DNA from: Atriophallophorus winterbourni
Taxonomy: Eukaryota; Platyhelminthes; Trematoda; Plagiorchiida; Microphallidae
Direction: 5' to 3'
Assembly: GCA_013407085.1 (NCBI GenBank)
Contig: JACCGJ010002849.1
Location: 7,506-71,505, forward strand
Length of the DNA stretch: 64,000 nucleotides
Every line of letters begins with the position of its first letter. The first letter of the stretch is position 1. A model generated the notes under the pieces. That model ran no database searches. It had not been told where the DNA came from and saw nothing but the letters and a program-made list of their open reading frames with translations. A program made the position numbers and the translations under genes. Shown in pieces: positions 31,701 through 46,200 of the stretch.

Positions 31701-34700
31701 CGTCACATACCGCTCAACAAGATCGACCACAGATGCCTTTCAACATACGTAAATGTAAAATGTTACAACTTGGCCGGCATACGCATAATCTTGGTCATGA
31801 AAACTTGACTTGGACCAGCGCTGAGAAATATTTCGGTTTCTGGATTACTAATAACCTGAAACTCAATAGTCATTGCCAGAAAGTCTTCAACTGTGCAAGC
31901 GATATCTCGGGAATGCTGTGGAGAATATTTGGGCGGTTCTCTCCTAATGCGCTCCCCAACATTTTAAAGTCTTACTTCCCTCCGACGTTAAAATACATGA
32001 TCCCAGTTTGGGCACCGTGGCTGCGTAAAGACATTGAAATGTTGGGTAACATTTACCACCGACCGACAAAGCTAGTTGATGGGATGCAGCACATCCCATG
32101 CCAAGAGCGAATGGCCTTGCATGGATTGACCGATTTTACACAAACGAGAGTAAGGGGCGATATGATCCTAACATTTAAAATACTACGGATGGTAAATCGC
32201 CCTCTCCGATATTTGATAAAAGTCAGTTCCCCTAAGAGTACGTGGAGTTATTCAAGTTGTCTGGTTACACTCGATTGTAGACGTCATTTCTTCTCCGTGC
32301 GTATCGTCGTCCATTTTAAGAACGCTTTTAACAGTGTCATTCATATATACCTTTGCCATTATACCGCTTTTAAGGCTTACTGGACTTTTTCTTTCTGTCA
32401 CCTCCAGATGATGGCAAATAGAAGAAATCGGTTGTGTTGTGTAAGTAAATGGGATGCAATCACCACAATATATTCCTCATAATATATTTCGAACGTCCTT
32501 TGCAGCATATTCAGAAGCATCCTTGTGTACGATCTTACTTCGCAAGCTAATATGGTTACCGCGTTCTCAGATTATTTTTTCAGGCGTTGCATAGTTAAAA
32601 ATTGTCTGCCGAATGTTGTGTGCATAATAAAACGCTTTTTAATTGGTGGCACTTTGCATTTTCGAAAGTGATATGGCAGATTATGTCTCACTAAACATTG
32701 ACGAAAGGCATTTAAATTGTGTAGTAGCTATGAACAAATAGAAGCATCTTAAATAACAGCATTCAGAGTGTGCCGAGAGCGGAACATTGCGATACACTAT
32801 CGGTAATACCTTTTACTCATTAATGTACCTCGTTTATTAGCATCCATGATTTGCACTTAGAGTGGTACCTTTTATGTAACATGAAGAGCTGTCTGCCGAT
32901 TTTCCTTTTCCGAAGATTTGCAGAAGACAACAGTGATAAAATTGATCAAAATATTTGGAAATATCCAGCTTGCGAGTGTGGACGCTACCTCCATTTTCAA
33001 TCGCTTGGGTCCAGAAGTTCAGCAACGTTAAAAAAATTCATTATGCGATGGCGAGATTTACGGAAAAATATTGAAGAATTGATTGGAACATGTTTGGGAC
33101 CGATCGTGTATTCATAATGGAGAGAAATTTATCTGCAATTGGTTAGAGCAGTTTTGGGTAACATTTCACTTCCGACAAAGAAGCTTCGTCAAACTAAGTG
33201 TGATAGGACAGGGAGTATGGTTAAGTAGCAGTCTACCCACCACCTCTGTTTCCACCGTACATCAGAAAAACCTATAGTAAGTCTCCTGGGTATTTCGTCA
33301 CGTACATATGACCAGGCCTTACTACAGGCTGTTTTGCGGTAAGGTATAAGGTGATACGTTGACTACTTAGTCATGTTCCCTGTCCTGATGATCAAACTTG
33401 GTCTCACGAAGCTTCTGTGATAGAAGTAAAACGTTACCCAAAATCTTTGCTAACCGAGTGCACACAAATTTATATCCTTCCATGTTGAACAAGTTTAGAT
33501 TCCAAAGGATGTAAGATGACAGGAAGCTATTTTGCTGGATCTAAATGACTACCACCGTTAATGGTCTTTCAATCTACTAATACTTCTTCTTTGATCCGAA
33601 ATTTTTTAAACATTTCACACCGTGGTGCACATATATGTGTTTTCGGTGGTATTTGAGGGTCCATTCAGCAAAAATCCCGATGTACAATCGCTGAATTGAT
33701 CTCAATCACAATTAGATGAAAATAGTGATTCTAGCAATGTGATCGCCCTTAGAATAATGACTTTTACATAATTGTGGGCAAGAGCAACAGCTCTTTCCTG
33801 CTGTAAGATGTCAAATTCAACATCAATATCAACGAGAAACACTCCCAGCTTAACACTCGATCGATCGTTGTGCATTGATATATCAATGCTGATTCTATGT
33901 TGAATCAAGGCAGAGTTCAGTTGGACGATCTATTTACCTTGTCCGATTACGAAGTTTATTGGCCAAACGCGTCATGTAAACTTGTATTCTAGATCATCCT
34001 AAAGAGTTTAATTGATTCGCTTAAGTGCCTCCTCTAGCACACATATTCAAAACTCAGCACAAAATGGCCTCTCTAAACGATTAGTCATGTGGTAAATTAT
34101 TGCAACTGCTGTTGTTCCCAAATTGAGAACGAAATATAAAACATACCACACCTCAGCTAATCTTGTGTTCTTAAAGTCTCAGACACGGTTCTACAGTGAA
34201 AGCGTGACGATGAGTTCGCAAAATTAATGATCGACGTTGCGTGTTAAGAACGATGTTACCCAGCAAAGAGATTTGAAAGGTAGAATTCACCCATGACTAG
34301 TGTTTTCGAGCATCAAAATTCTTCGGTATTATATGAATAGCATATCAGTTAACTAATCACACTCAGCCTATGTACATGAAGTAAACGAATGAAAACTATA
34401 GGATCAATAACAGCAATTACTTCATCCTTCTTAACATTTATACATAGTGCTGAATTTTTGGAATTGGTCAATTCACTCAAACATTTAACACTTACGATGC
34501 AATCCAGCTCTATCCACCGGTTTCAAATCTAACGTAGATGATTTTGAACTTGTCTGAATGGTCAACTCAGTCTTGTTAACTTCCGCAAAATTTCGATAAC
34601 ATTGCGACATTCCGTAAATTCTTGAACCAGGAGAGGAGTTCAGCGAAGATTGTGACTGACTGTTCTTACGATTTATTCCGTCAAACCCACTGGATTGGAC

Positions 34701-37251
34701 GTCGTGTTTTACTGGCGTTCGGAATTCGCACATTGAAATATTCGGAGTGGAACTTGAAGTATTTATAGAAAATAGTTTTTCGAATCTGCCAGACCTTTTC
34801 TTTGTGTATGGAATTGCCGTTGTAGAGGAAACATTTCTATGGCTAGGAATACATGAAGTTGAACCAGTCGATTCAAGTGGGGCGCTTGGAGGGTAATAGA
34901 AATAAAATAATTGAATGTTTCACTTGTGAGATAGTGATTACGAATATTTAAAAAAGCAATATAATGAATCAGATAATGATATTTTTTAGTAAAAAACTGG
35001 AATCACACAAACCTGGAGTAGCTTGCGATTTAATTGACAGTAATCAATAATAGGTTAAATTATATATAAATTATTCTAAACTTATAGATGAATGGCCGTT
35101 CAACTTCCCCGAAAAAGAATCTCGTGCTAGATAACGCATATTTTGTGTGTGTAGCGTTAAGCTGAAAATATCAAATTTTCGCTATTTACAAGAGGAGGGT
35201 ATAAAACGTTAAAATGTCAACGATACAACTTATAACGAATGACTGTTTGCATGGGAATTGAATGGAATTCATGCGGAAGTTTGAATATCAGTCTGGAATA
35301 CCCGGCTATCCATAAACGAGCGTGCAGCTTACTTGGATTACTCAGATGAATGTCGGTACGTTTCCCGCAGCTCTCACTGACGGAAATGCTCATCACATAC
35401 ATAAACCCAGCCGTTGATTATACACGGCAAAATTGAACACTGTAGTTGTAACAAGACACCACGCTACTCAAGAGGATACATGATGATGCGACTAAAATTT
35501 GACTGGATTTTATAACCTACCTTCTAATCTGCAATTGTCGCTACTTGGAGTGAGCACATTTGAGCACGGGCGCATTTTAAAGAACGTTATTTTCAACATA
35601 GAGTTTGATGCATACAGCTTCCAACCAACACAAGCACCTATTAAAATTGGTTTCAGTCTCCCGGCACGCGTCGTTGGAACTTTTATTTAGATCTTGTGTT
35701 TTTCTCTTAAAAAGTTCTCTATAAATGGTGTTGTTACCGAGTGAAATTATTCTCTCATAAATTGAGAGAATGTATGTTGATGGATATAGTTTTATCTCTA
35801 GTTTTTTGCTGAAAACAATTAGTGCTCAGTTTGCACACGCACATTTGAACGCAATTTACCCAAACTTAAATGTTTTAAAAAGCTATGCCCACACCATTTC
35901 ATAAGAGGAATATTTTTACTCCCCCTCCGAACCACCACGATCGTAAGTTGAAATTGCAATTTATGAGTATTTTTGTAAGTATTTTTGGCCTCCATCGGCT
36001 TATGTCTGGCAGAGATGTACACCATAAGCACATGAGATTTTCATGCTTCACTGTTATTCTAGAGACTAAACAGTCCGATTCGGGATGAACGAAGTGAGCG
36101 GTCAATAGCAAGTTCTTCCCAGCTCGTAGGGTGAAGATAAACGATTTTTTAGTTGGAAAAAATGTCATGTATATTCTCGGTATGATGGAAAACATATTCG
36201 TTACGATAAATGTCGTGTGAAGTTGCTCAAGTTATATGAACGGGAAGTGAGGTGGAATTACTAAGAATAAATATATCCCGTTTATTCCTGAAAATCCTTT
36301 TATAAGATGATTGTACCACGTCTGATGGTAATGAGATTCATAAGAAACAAACGCGCGTCGAATAGAAGTACCGACGACAGTTTCGATGACAATGTGGAAT
36401 ATCCTATGCAAATGTGAGAGTGCGTGTAGTATGGCTTTAGGCAAAGTAGATGCCTCAGAAGATGAACCTATGAGTTCAGTATTTTACAGGTAATGATTCA
36501 ATCCAATCGAATCTGTTTGCAAGCCAGTCTACCCAAATTAAGATACACCAGTCGAACCTCATAAAAGAGGTCGCGACGAAAGTTCTTCATTTTATTGTGA
36601 TAAATCATCTCGAGCATTTTGATGTCCCTTTATTCCATAGTGCTCAAGTTTGCACTGGGTTAATATACGTATTTACGGTTGTAGTATGAAAGTGCGTGGG
36701 GTGTGAGTAACACCTTACTTTGTTCATATATTCTTTAATTAATTTCAAATTGTTTTAAAAATGTGCTCTCCCTTCGGTCGGAGCAGTTGTCACACATGAA
36801 ATTTATGAGCGGATGCGATTTGTTGGTTTACTGAAAATCGAATAAATACTCAAAATATTGTTTGTCCCCAGGTATTATAAATTATGTAAAACGCAGAATT
36901 TATTATCGTTTTTTAACCCGGACGCTCATTCGCAGAACTACACTGTTTCGTGAATTGAAATTTTTCGCGATACAGTCTGATGTAGAATATACAGCTTATC
37001 AGCATTACTAACCTATCCAAAACTGTCCACGCTGTTATTATAATTAATAATGTTGATTGACACGGTCAGTTTAGTGTCTTCCATCAAGGACAACATGTTC
37101 AGTTGTTATTTTTTAATTGTTTTCCAGCATAAAAAAATATTTCATCATTTTCGTAATTGTATCGTAATTGAAGTCTTAAAATTCTCACTTCTTACCTCGC
37201 GTCATCTTCAGAACTTCGGCAGCTTGCATCGTTCGATTTTCTCACATTTGG
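28731..37251 (-). CDS. KIF19: KIF19 tail exons 15-18 (less certain)
   Basis: Exon 14 may end at a gtgagc donor after ...[11 protein letters not shown] (38819), or read on to TAA at 38777 for a short isoform. Exon 15 (37251-37196, [18 protein letters not shown]) follows acceptor gaatttcag. Exon 16 (34884-34496) is Ser/Thr-rich ([25 protein letters not shown]) and ends at gtaagt. Exons 17 (28955-28877) and 18 (28845-28731) are separated by a 31-bp intron. The phases 0-2-1-2 chain without a stop to TAG at 28731. The support is splice sites, phase and composition, not homology, because kinesin-8 tails diverge quickly. Confidence 0.55.
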
Positions 37252-40200
37252 CTGAAATTCAAACCGGTCTATCAATCACTTCTATGTAAATTTAATATAG
37301 AAACATCGAGGGTAATTTCTTGTTACACGAGATAATATTTCAAATATGATATTATATGATATGATACTAAACAGAACAGCGATTCTAAGAAAATATGACG
37401 GAAAATAGTTGTGCAATTTTTATACTTTAACCAATTGAAGCATTCTAATCAAATTCTTCAATCCCGTTCATTTTCGAAAACAAATGTTTACTTTATCACC
37501 CAAGTTAATGATGGGGTATATTACTTCAAAATATTTTTTTTAACTTTAAAAGGGTTAATTACAATCCGTTTTTCCCATTTGGGTCAAGAATGCAGTACCG
37601 GTGCAAAGGAATTTGTGTGCAATCGGTTAGAATTCACGATCGGTCCGAAACATATTCCAATCGATTCCAGTATCGGTGAATTTACACCAGCCGGAATTTT
37701 TTTTATCGAACACAAATTACAGTTTACTGTCATAGGTGTGTTTGTGATGTCAGAGAAACCTCGTCCCAGTCAGGCGAGCAGGCCCTATCAACGGCGTGAG
37801 TGACACTCATTTGTAGCGGAAAGCTTCACCACGCCTTGCATTTTAAACTGGCATCTACGCTGACCGACATCAAGTCAACAGTTTTTCCACTACATCTGTA
37901 ATTACATTATACAGGCAATCAACATTCACATTTCTGCGGTCATGTGCGATTTTTAAAAGAACGGCGCTTCATTACACACGTCTGGAGTTAACCAGAAAAT
38001 AATACACCCTGTTCTGATTCCCGGATTTTTAATCGATTTGGAATAATTACGAATTCATTGAAAATGTTTTACGCAGATCTTTCAATGTGCTAAATGAAAT
38101 GTAAAGTTAATCATATTTCTTTGTTTTAATTTGAATCTCATCCACTTCGCGTTCGTGGAATTAATCAAAAATTCACTCCACGGATTGAGTAAAAATAGTA
38201 AACACACCGAGAGCGCATTCATAATGAAAAGAAATGTTTGGTTCATTAGCCTAATGAGGCTTTCTATAAGCTGCTCAAGGTCAAGAGGTGGCGGGTGGAA
38301 TGGTACTTCGATATGTTCTCTACCCTGGCTATCACCCTTAGTTTGGAGAAGCATCTGTGTCAGAAGCGAAACGTTGCACAAATACACGATTCAGAACCGT
38401 TTCTAGAAATCAGATAAGTACTAACGAATTTGATGCTATTTATTGAGAAGAATTAAACGAGTCAATTATATAGAGTGGTGATCAGATTGATGAAGTGTGA
38501 GTGCTGCAGATATTTGCCGAGTGCGGATCACCAATCAATTAATCAAACGTTGCTGTACGTGGTTTGGGCGATATTTTTCTCTTGTATCGGATGCGTGCTA
38601 CTAGAGAAAGTTGGAGAAAACGAACTCGATAAATGCATGCGGTATATAATCATAGCGATAAAGGAATAATTTTAAAGAATAAAAATATAGGATGGTATAT
38701 CCAGACAAACCTAAATAGCATTTTCGAATTGTGATGAATTTTTAAACAAATGCGGCATACCAATGTGGTGAACTGTTTAAAATTGTTGCTTGGTATGGAA
38801 ATCAAGATGGTTGCTCACCATTTGAGAGTATAACTCCATCAGTCTTCGTAATTCTTCCGGAGTTTCCACTTGGTTAATAGACAGTAGATTAGCTTGGAAA
38901 CGTATTATCTCTTCGCATAAGGCTCGATCTGAATTCAAACACTCGCCGCTATGTTGGAGATGACTCAACGTGAAACCTTCCCCGGATGTTTGGAACTGCA
39001 TATCTATGTACTCCAACTCCATGGCATGTAGTCGACACAACAGTTCCAAGATTTCTCGATTTTCTGGTGATGTCGCATTCTGATGTATTGCCTGGGAATC
39101 GAACGAAACCACTTCAACATGTCGACATATTTTGTTGAATATTATGTTGGATGAATGGGTTTATGATGGGAATGCACACAGCTGAATATAAAAATGATTT
39201 AGAAATAGGTTTCAAGTAAGAGCACGATTTTTAAACTAAGAATACCTTTTTATTTTGTTCGTAGGCTAACACAAAAATGACAATAGGTAAACCAAATTAT
39301 ACTCCAATGAATTTGGGCTTCGTAATGACTAGGTTGTTACAAGTAATCAGTAATGAATGCATACAATTAAAGAGATGATTTCTAGATTTCCCCATTACAA
39401 ATGACCACGGATGAAGCAAATTGCTGATGAACTATTATGCATAAACCTAACTTTTGTTTAAACATATTGTGCTCCATTGTAAACTTCGGTTTTGACCTAA
39501 TGCAAACCATTAACAAATGATAAATGGAGTTAGCTACAGCAAATGAAGAATGAGAAATAATAGAGAAATATAGTAATTCTAATAAAGTATTCTGCACAAA
39601 TCAAACTGGAACAGTGTTTTATGCAATCCATTCAAAACAATTTTAAATTTTTATAGACTGACCTCTGTTAAAATTTGCACTTGATCCTTCGCAGCATCGT
39701 GCTCTTGTTCTATTCTTTCAAGCAATTTTTCTAATTTGACTCTTTCCTGCTTTCTCGTCGAAATATCCTGTTGCGATAGGTATGGTCCAAGGCGTTGGGC
39801 TGATGGATTATTTGGATTTTCGAATGAAATAGCATGAACACAAATTGTATTAACAATTTCACCAATTAGGCATAATGCACTGGAATTGATTTGAATATCA
39901 GCACAAACGAAATCATAATGAACGATTGTTTACCACTGCTATCCCATGGAAAATGCCATCGGTCAAATATTTTACATCAATTCGTACAACCTGAAACTAC
40001 GATTACAAAGATATAATTGATACCAATCGGTTTGTTCGCACTATACGATTTAAATTTTTTAACTTATCGATCGTAATCTTACTGTTTAATAACCTGCCTA
40101 CCGATGTTCATTACATTCTACCTGCAGCATAAAGAGCCGAATTGAGTTCACGTTTTACCTAGCACGTCAGTGATTGGAATATTGCATCTTTATTGCTTTC

Positions 40201-43200
40201 GAAGATCATATGATATACTGTGCCGTTAGACTCTTTAAACAGGCTTCTAACGTATAAATCTAGAATCTTGAAAGTCGACGATTCTAAACGGTGTGTTTAA
40301 ATGGATAAAACAGTACATATATTATCACAAGATCGGAAAAAGCTGCGCACATGGGAAAATGAATCAAACCACCAAATTCCCTGAAATCTGCACTGCATAT
40401 AATTTTCGCCAAGAATCAAGATTTTATGGTGAAAAAAGTACTCGCTCCTTACTCTCTTTTGTATAAAATTGGTCAATCCTAGCGTGGTCATTCGCTCTTG
40501 GTATGGGATGTGCTGCATCCCATCAAGTAGATTCCATGCCCGGTGGTAAATTTTATTCAGCAATCCAATGTATTTTCGCAACGACGGGGCCCAAGATGGA
40601 ATCATGTATTCTATCTACCAAGGATCATTTGGTTCAACAACACAGATGCAAAAATCACGTAGTGTTATTTCTCGAACCAGCGATTTAGTTTCAGCTGATA
40701 AAATTTAGTTGCATTGAACGAATTGTAATCCCTTGCAAATAATTGCTCGACATCGAGCATTTACCTTATTTTAAAGAAGCACAGAGTGTGCTTTTGGCGT
40801 GAATTCTTTTGCCTAATATACTAAACCGGGGCTACGTCATACCCCACTCAATATATACACATACAATGAAAAAATTATAACTTGATTGTACTATTAGTGG
40901 CTTTGTTAATTGGTGCAACCTTCCGAAAGGTCCTCGGACCATTTTGTAATAAAGAACCTCAAAATAAATTAAATTTCGATTACTCATGCGATAGTAATTT
41001 TTACGATATGATAGGGAACCGTAGTTCATAACTTCAGTATCAGTGTAGGAATAAAATTAATGCGTATTCCAGTCTGCTATCCCGATTTGGATCAACCTAA
41101 TAAGTTTCGTCCAGCTATATTTCAAGTTGGAAAATCTCGTTGTTTTCATTTGATATCAAAGTTTTCAGTGTTCCGAATACACATGAGGGTGTTAGAGTTA
41201 TCGGGAACTGGTGAAAAGGACAAGCAACCTCATGGGGAATGTTTGGCTTTTCGTTTGAAAAATTACTACTATATATTTGCTGACAATTTATAAACACGAC
41301 ATGCTATTTTCTGACTCACTGGATAATATTTCTTCTGATGAAAGTCGCATTATATTTCCAGAGGAAGCCGAGGTGACGAAGGAACTGGCAATGTTTGAAT
41401 ACAAATTAAGTAGATAATAATCCTGAATTAAATTTAATTAACAAGCTGTAGAAGACGCAATTCGATTGTATGCATATTCATCAAAAGACTAATTTTATTT
41501 TGCACGGAATTTCGCTATGAAGAGTATAAACTGAATTTTCAACAAGCGTGTTACACTCAGTTTCCAAATTGCTATTTTTACTCAACTGTTTTTCAATTAA
41601 GCATTATCAGCATTCCAATAAACTGTGGACTGCAATATAGTGCCCTTTAGATTACTACTCAATGCGGAATCTTTAACCCGATACACTTTACAACAATGTT
41701 TGAATAAATACGACAATCATAGAACCTCTACAACTCCGTTCTAAAGAAACCAAACTTATCTGACACCTCGGGCTGATAGCGAATGAACGAAACCACAAAA
41801 TATTTCGCTTTCGTTTGGAAGAGCCTGTTCAGTAGAGTCTTTGCTGCTGACATTGCTCACGCTTGGCAACCCTAAAACGAATTTAATCAGCTAAATATAT
41901 CATTTTATGTGGACTTGTGTAAGCGTTGTTCCAAATCCACTCAATTCACAAACAATATTTGGATTTGATCATTTAGACTATACCCAATGCGGTAGCACGG
42001 AAATCTTGTTAAGATCTGTCTTTATGGAAGCGTATGATATTGGCAGCATATGAATATAACAACTCGAACAAGAACAGAAATACAGAAATGTTTAGAGAAA
42101 TACTTCCAAAAGTATAGTTTCGAGTTCAGGTAAACAATTGAGCATATAACAAGACAGCTTCAGTGGGAAAATAAAATTTCCTTCGAAATGGAAGTGAGAA
42201 ATGAAAATTTGATTGGAAGGAGATTAACCAATCTAGGCAAAATCAACTCTACTCACTGAAACAATACTTGCATTGATAGCAGTGTACTAGTACGCCTTCT
42301 ACGACACGGAATATTGTTTCCGAGACAGAGTAATATTTCTCAAAATCGATCTATTATGGATGCAATGTTGACTCACTTCTTGTCCAGTGGAAGTTGTTCG
42401 CATTCCGTACTATCGAGTTGTAATGAATTCGTTTTCACTTCGATGAGTTTTTGACTACAAGAAAAATCATTTCAAGATTGGGAATAACGGTAAATTGTGA
42501 CGTGCAAAATTAAGAATTGGAATATATATTTGGAGCATATTTTCCACCTATATTTACAGTATTTCGTTTTTCGATAGTACTTATGGATTTTAATGATCAC
42601 ATCCGCAGCACTTGCATACCCCAACCTGTTTCTGGCTGCTTGCGGTCATCATTCGGAAACAGTAAGATCAGTTTCAATGAGTCTTGAACCAATGGTAAAG
42701 TGGTAAACAAAGGTATACTTGTAAGCCAGTGTTAAATAAGGTTCGTACAGCGAACCACGATGTTCAAATTCAGAATCACAAATTGATTCTCGATCAAGCA
42801 CTTGAAGCGCTTATAAACGACCAATATATTTTGGTGCTTATATCCCGTTAATCGAGCTTAGTTTTACAAATTTGATATTATAGTATCCGGCAACCTTTAT
42901 GAAAAAATTGAGTTGAACTTTAAAAATGTCCCGAAGACAGCAATCGCTCATTAGATCAAAGCAGAAAATAATCCTTGGTTCGACTCTTAAAGTTGTGAAA
43001 TGACAGGCAGTATTACAAATTTTCTTATTGTAGAATTTATAGTTGAATGTTATTAACCTGAGAAATAAAAAGCCAGTCTGTTGCTAATGAGTATACAAGA
43101 TTATTACTCTAATTTATGCGTTATTTTTCAGTTTCAGAATAGGTAACATGTGAAACATTTAGGGATACCGGAACAACCACAGCGCTCAAATTTACGTTTC

Positions 43201-46200
43201 ACCTGTCGTAAAATTTCAAGTCACAATGTGAAACTAAAAATGCGGGTTTCAATTTCCGCGAGCTGCTACATTTTCAAAATAAAGCAGATTGGCGATTAAC
43301 TTTCTCTCGTTCAGAATCCATTCTATAAAATACTCATTTTTACGTCCACATTCAAGCAAGTTACCATTAATTCAACAGGATAGTTGATTACCGAAGACCG
43401 GCATTAAAGCTATCTAAAGTCTCCAATGTTTTAGGCGTTGCCTCTATAATAAATTGAGATTAGATAATAAATATATATTAAATATTAAATATTAAATGTT
43501 ATATATTAAATCAATATTATATTATTTATTATAATAAATTCATTATTAATTTCTGTGTTACAATACCTCGCATACAACATTTCTTATATTTTCAAAACAC
43601 ATATTAGTATGAGGTAGAATTGAAACCGGTTAAACTTCGTTTCTAGCGACAATTTATCAGGCGTAAAAATGTCGTGAATTACCGGAGATTCAATTGGTGC
43701 TTTTGAGCAGCAGTCAATTGTTTCTTGAGTTTGTCGAAAGTTTCTGCTTGATTTTCCACTGAAATTGAGGTGATCATTCGAGACAAACATTAGCTTATCA
43801 TAATTAATCAAATCACAAAATGATCTTAACAATTTATGTGATTATATATAGTTAAATCAATTAAAATATACACAACAAATCAAACTTTTCTTGTTTATCT
43901 TGTGTTTCCTTCAAATTTAAACTCTGCGTTTGCATAAACCGTGCATTGCACGAAAATCAAAGTTTTTAACGTGTCAATTAAGAGGATCAAAATGAGTGTA
44001 TTTCAACTGATCATGTACACTACTTTTAAATCAAACGCTAATCACCCATTCATGTATTATCTTTTAAAATTGAGAAAACGAAATCATTTCCAGTTAGTCT
44101 TAAACACAATAGTTGTACATATTCTTCGCAATAATAAATGTGAATGATATTTATCAGATAGTCTAACTATACTATGATGATAGACGTTGTTCAAAGCATG
44201 TCAAAAGTACAGATATGGAGCAAACCATTATGTGTATAAATAAAAAATAGGTATCATTCCAACACGAAACATTTCAAACTTTTTAAAAATACAGGTTTGA
44301 TTGGATCAATGAATAGTCGAGTGATGAATTAGAGATGTTGCATGCATCACACACATATATACCACACGACCGTTGTCGTGCTGTTGGCACTCATCAGGTA
44401 GAGACAGTACGATCGGGGTCCTCATGTACTTGAAGCAGTGGAAGAATGGATAAACAAATATTTCTTATAAGTCACTGTCCGCGAAGGTTAGCACAACCAA
44501 CCTTGGCAATCACATGTACCTATTCTTCCAATATTTCACGCGTATGCGTACCGTCCCTACCCGATGAGTGCAGACCGTACGAAATGGGTTGCCGGTGTGT
44601 ATATGTGATCGAAATACAAGCAAATGAGCATTTGTTTCATGATCATGGGTCTCATCTCATCTACTTGTGTATGGGCATATGTGATTGTACATATTGGTCA
44701 TACCAACCTTACCCAACAGTGGCTTACAGTAGTATAGATTTGTATAGTATAATAGTAGAGATGTCGATTTTATTTTACGAGTACAACTAAATATATGAAT
44801 TGGCTTAACTCAACATAGATTTTTAATTGTGGGTTATACCAGAAAGGCGTTTAACAGCAGTAAAACGGAGTCGTAATCTCATCCACATGAAGGGGCTGAT
44901 CAAGTGATCACCTAAAATATGTTCGATTCGTGCAAGTTTGCATCAATTTGCTTGAAAGCGCCTGTCATCGCCGAAACTATGACGGTGTTTAAAAAAGAGG
45001 TTCTGCTCATGGATTTTCAACCAATGTTTAAACATCTAGGTTGATTGACCGTTAGCTTAGACTATAAACCAACAAAATTAGTTCAGATATACCCATACGC
45101 AGTCACAATAAGGTCATTCAAACACCACATTTCCGATTAAACTGTTGCAGGTACTTTTAGCAGTCCGAATATGCTTTCTGTGGAACTGTTCACGGCCAGA
45201 AATGGTGTCCTTATCAGATGAAATGATATTCAAAGAAACGTTACGATCTTTCGTGTTGAATAATACTGCGTTGACTGCGTTCGTTTTACGCATCCATTTG
45301 GAAAAACAATTTTAGTGATACATACTTTCTTACACTCCACGCGAAACTTGGAATTGATTTTATCCTCCACGGAGCCAAACATGAAAGTACGATGTGTGTC
45401 CTATGGTATTGCACAGCTATTTGCTTTTTTCACTATTAATCTTTCAAATTAAAAGTGCAACAACTTACCTGCCATCGCATTGGAATCATGGTTTAGCCGT
45501 TTAATTTCATCGATTGAATCGTTGATTACTTGTACAGAGTCCAGTAGTTCACGATTCACTTTCGTGACATTTTCACGGATCTGTTACAAATTATTATTTA
45601 AAAGAATCAAATCTCACCAATTGATTGAAATATGTTTTGGACTGATCGCATATTCATAATTCAAATAGCACAGTCGATTGTGAATTATCTTATTTCTGAC
45701 TACTGTTAGAGCTACTGATAAAGTAGTGACACCAGTAATTCATATGAATTATCTTTAGAATAAGATAAATAAAAATGTATTAAACGCTCTCATGTGTGAA
45801 AGAATGTTAATGAACAATATTCCATAATCGATCGTGCAGAACAACGCATGAAGCGATATGCGCTATGAGATTAAAAATGTCAAAACCAATGTAACAAAAT
45901 ACGTCTCAATTAGCGAATTACTGACACTTGTTCACGGAAGCATGCAATTGTACCTTGGTTTTGATGTGCTTGGCACGAGCCGCGTAAACCAACGTGTTAC
46001 ACGTTTCCTCGAAATGCTCGCTCGACGGGCTGAGATGGGCGATCATTATGGTGCGACAGTTCCCGGCCAACGCATCTTTGAGCAATCGCGTCAGTTTACT
46101 ATCGCGGTAGTTCACATAGCGCTTCCCGTTTGCTGGATCGGCTGTTGAAGATGTGAAGTTGTTTCAAAACTGACCAACGATGCAAGGACAAAATTTGTGT

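Noticed and set aside
34496..34884. Ser-rich open segment first considered as a separate minus-strand gene
   Set aside because: It has an acceptor, a strong gtaagt donor and phases that fit KIF19 exon 15 before it and exon 17 after it, so it is better placed as a KIF19 tail exon.
35499..35690. [19 protein letters not shown], resembling an RT C-terminal 'WNSLPS' motif
   Set aside because: A single short motif without neighbouring RT sequence; too weak to call an element.
37411..37803. 130-codon plus-strand open frame
   Set aside because: It overlaps a family E relative (about 37595-37632), lies opposite KIF19 and has no motif; probably chance.
38777..38819. TAA at 38777 taken as the KIF19 stop
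   Set aside because: A gtgagc donor at 38818 and a phase-matched chain of four downstream exons make reading into this stop the less likely main form; it remains a possible short isoform.
41060..41420. Plus-strand open pieces (including [20 protein letters not shown])
   Set aside because: The composition looks protein-like, but they are short, without clear splice sites or known homology, and lie antisense in KIF19 intron 10.
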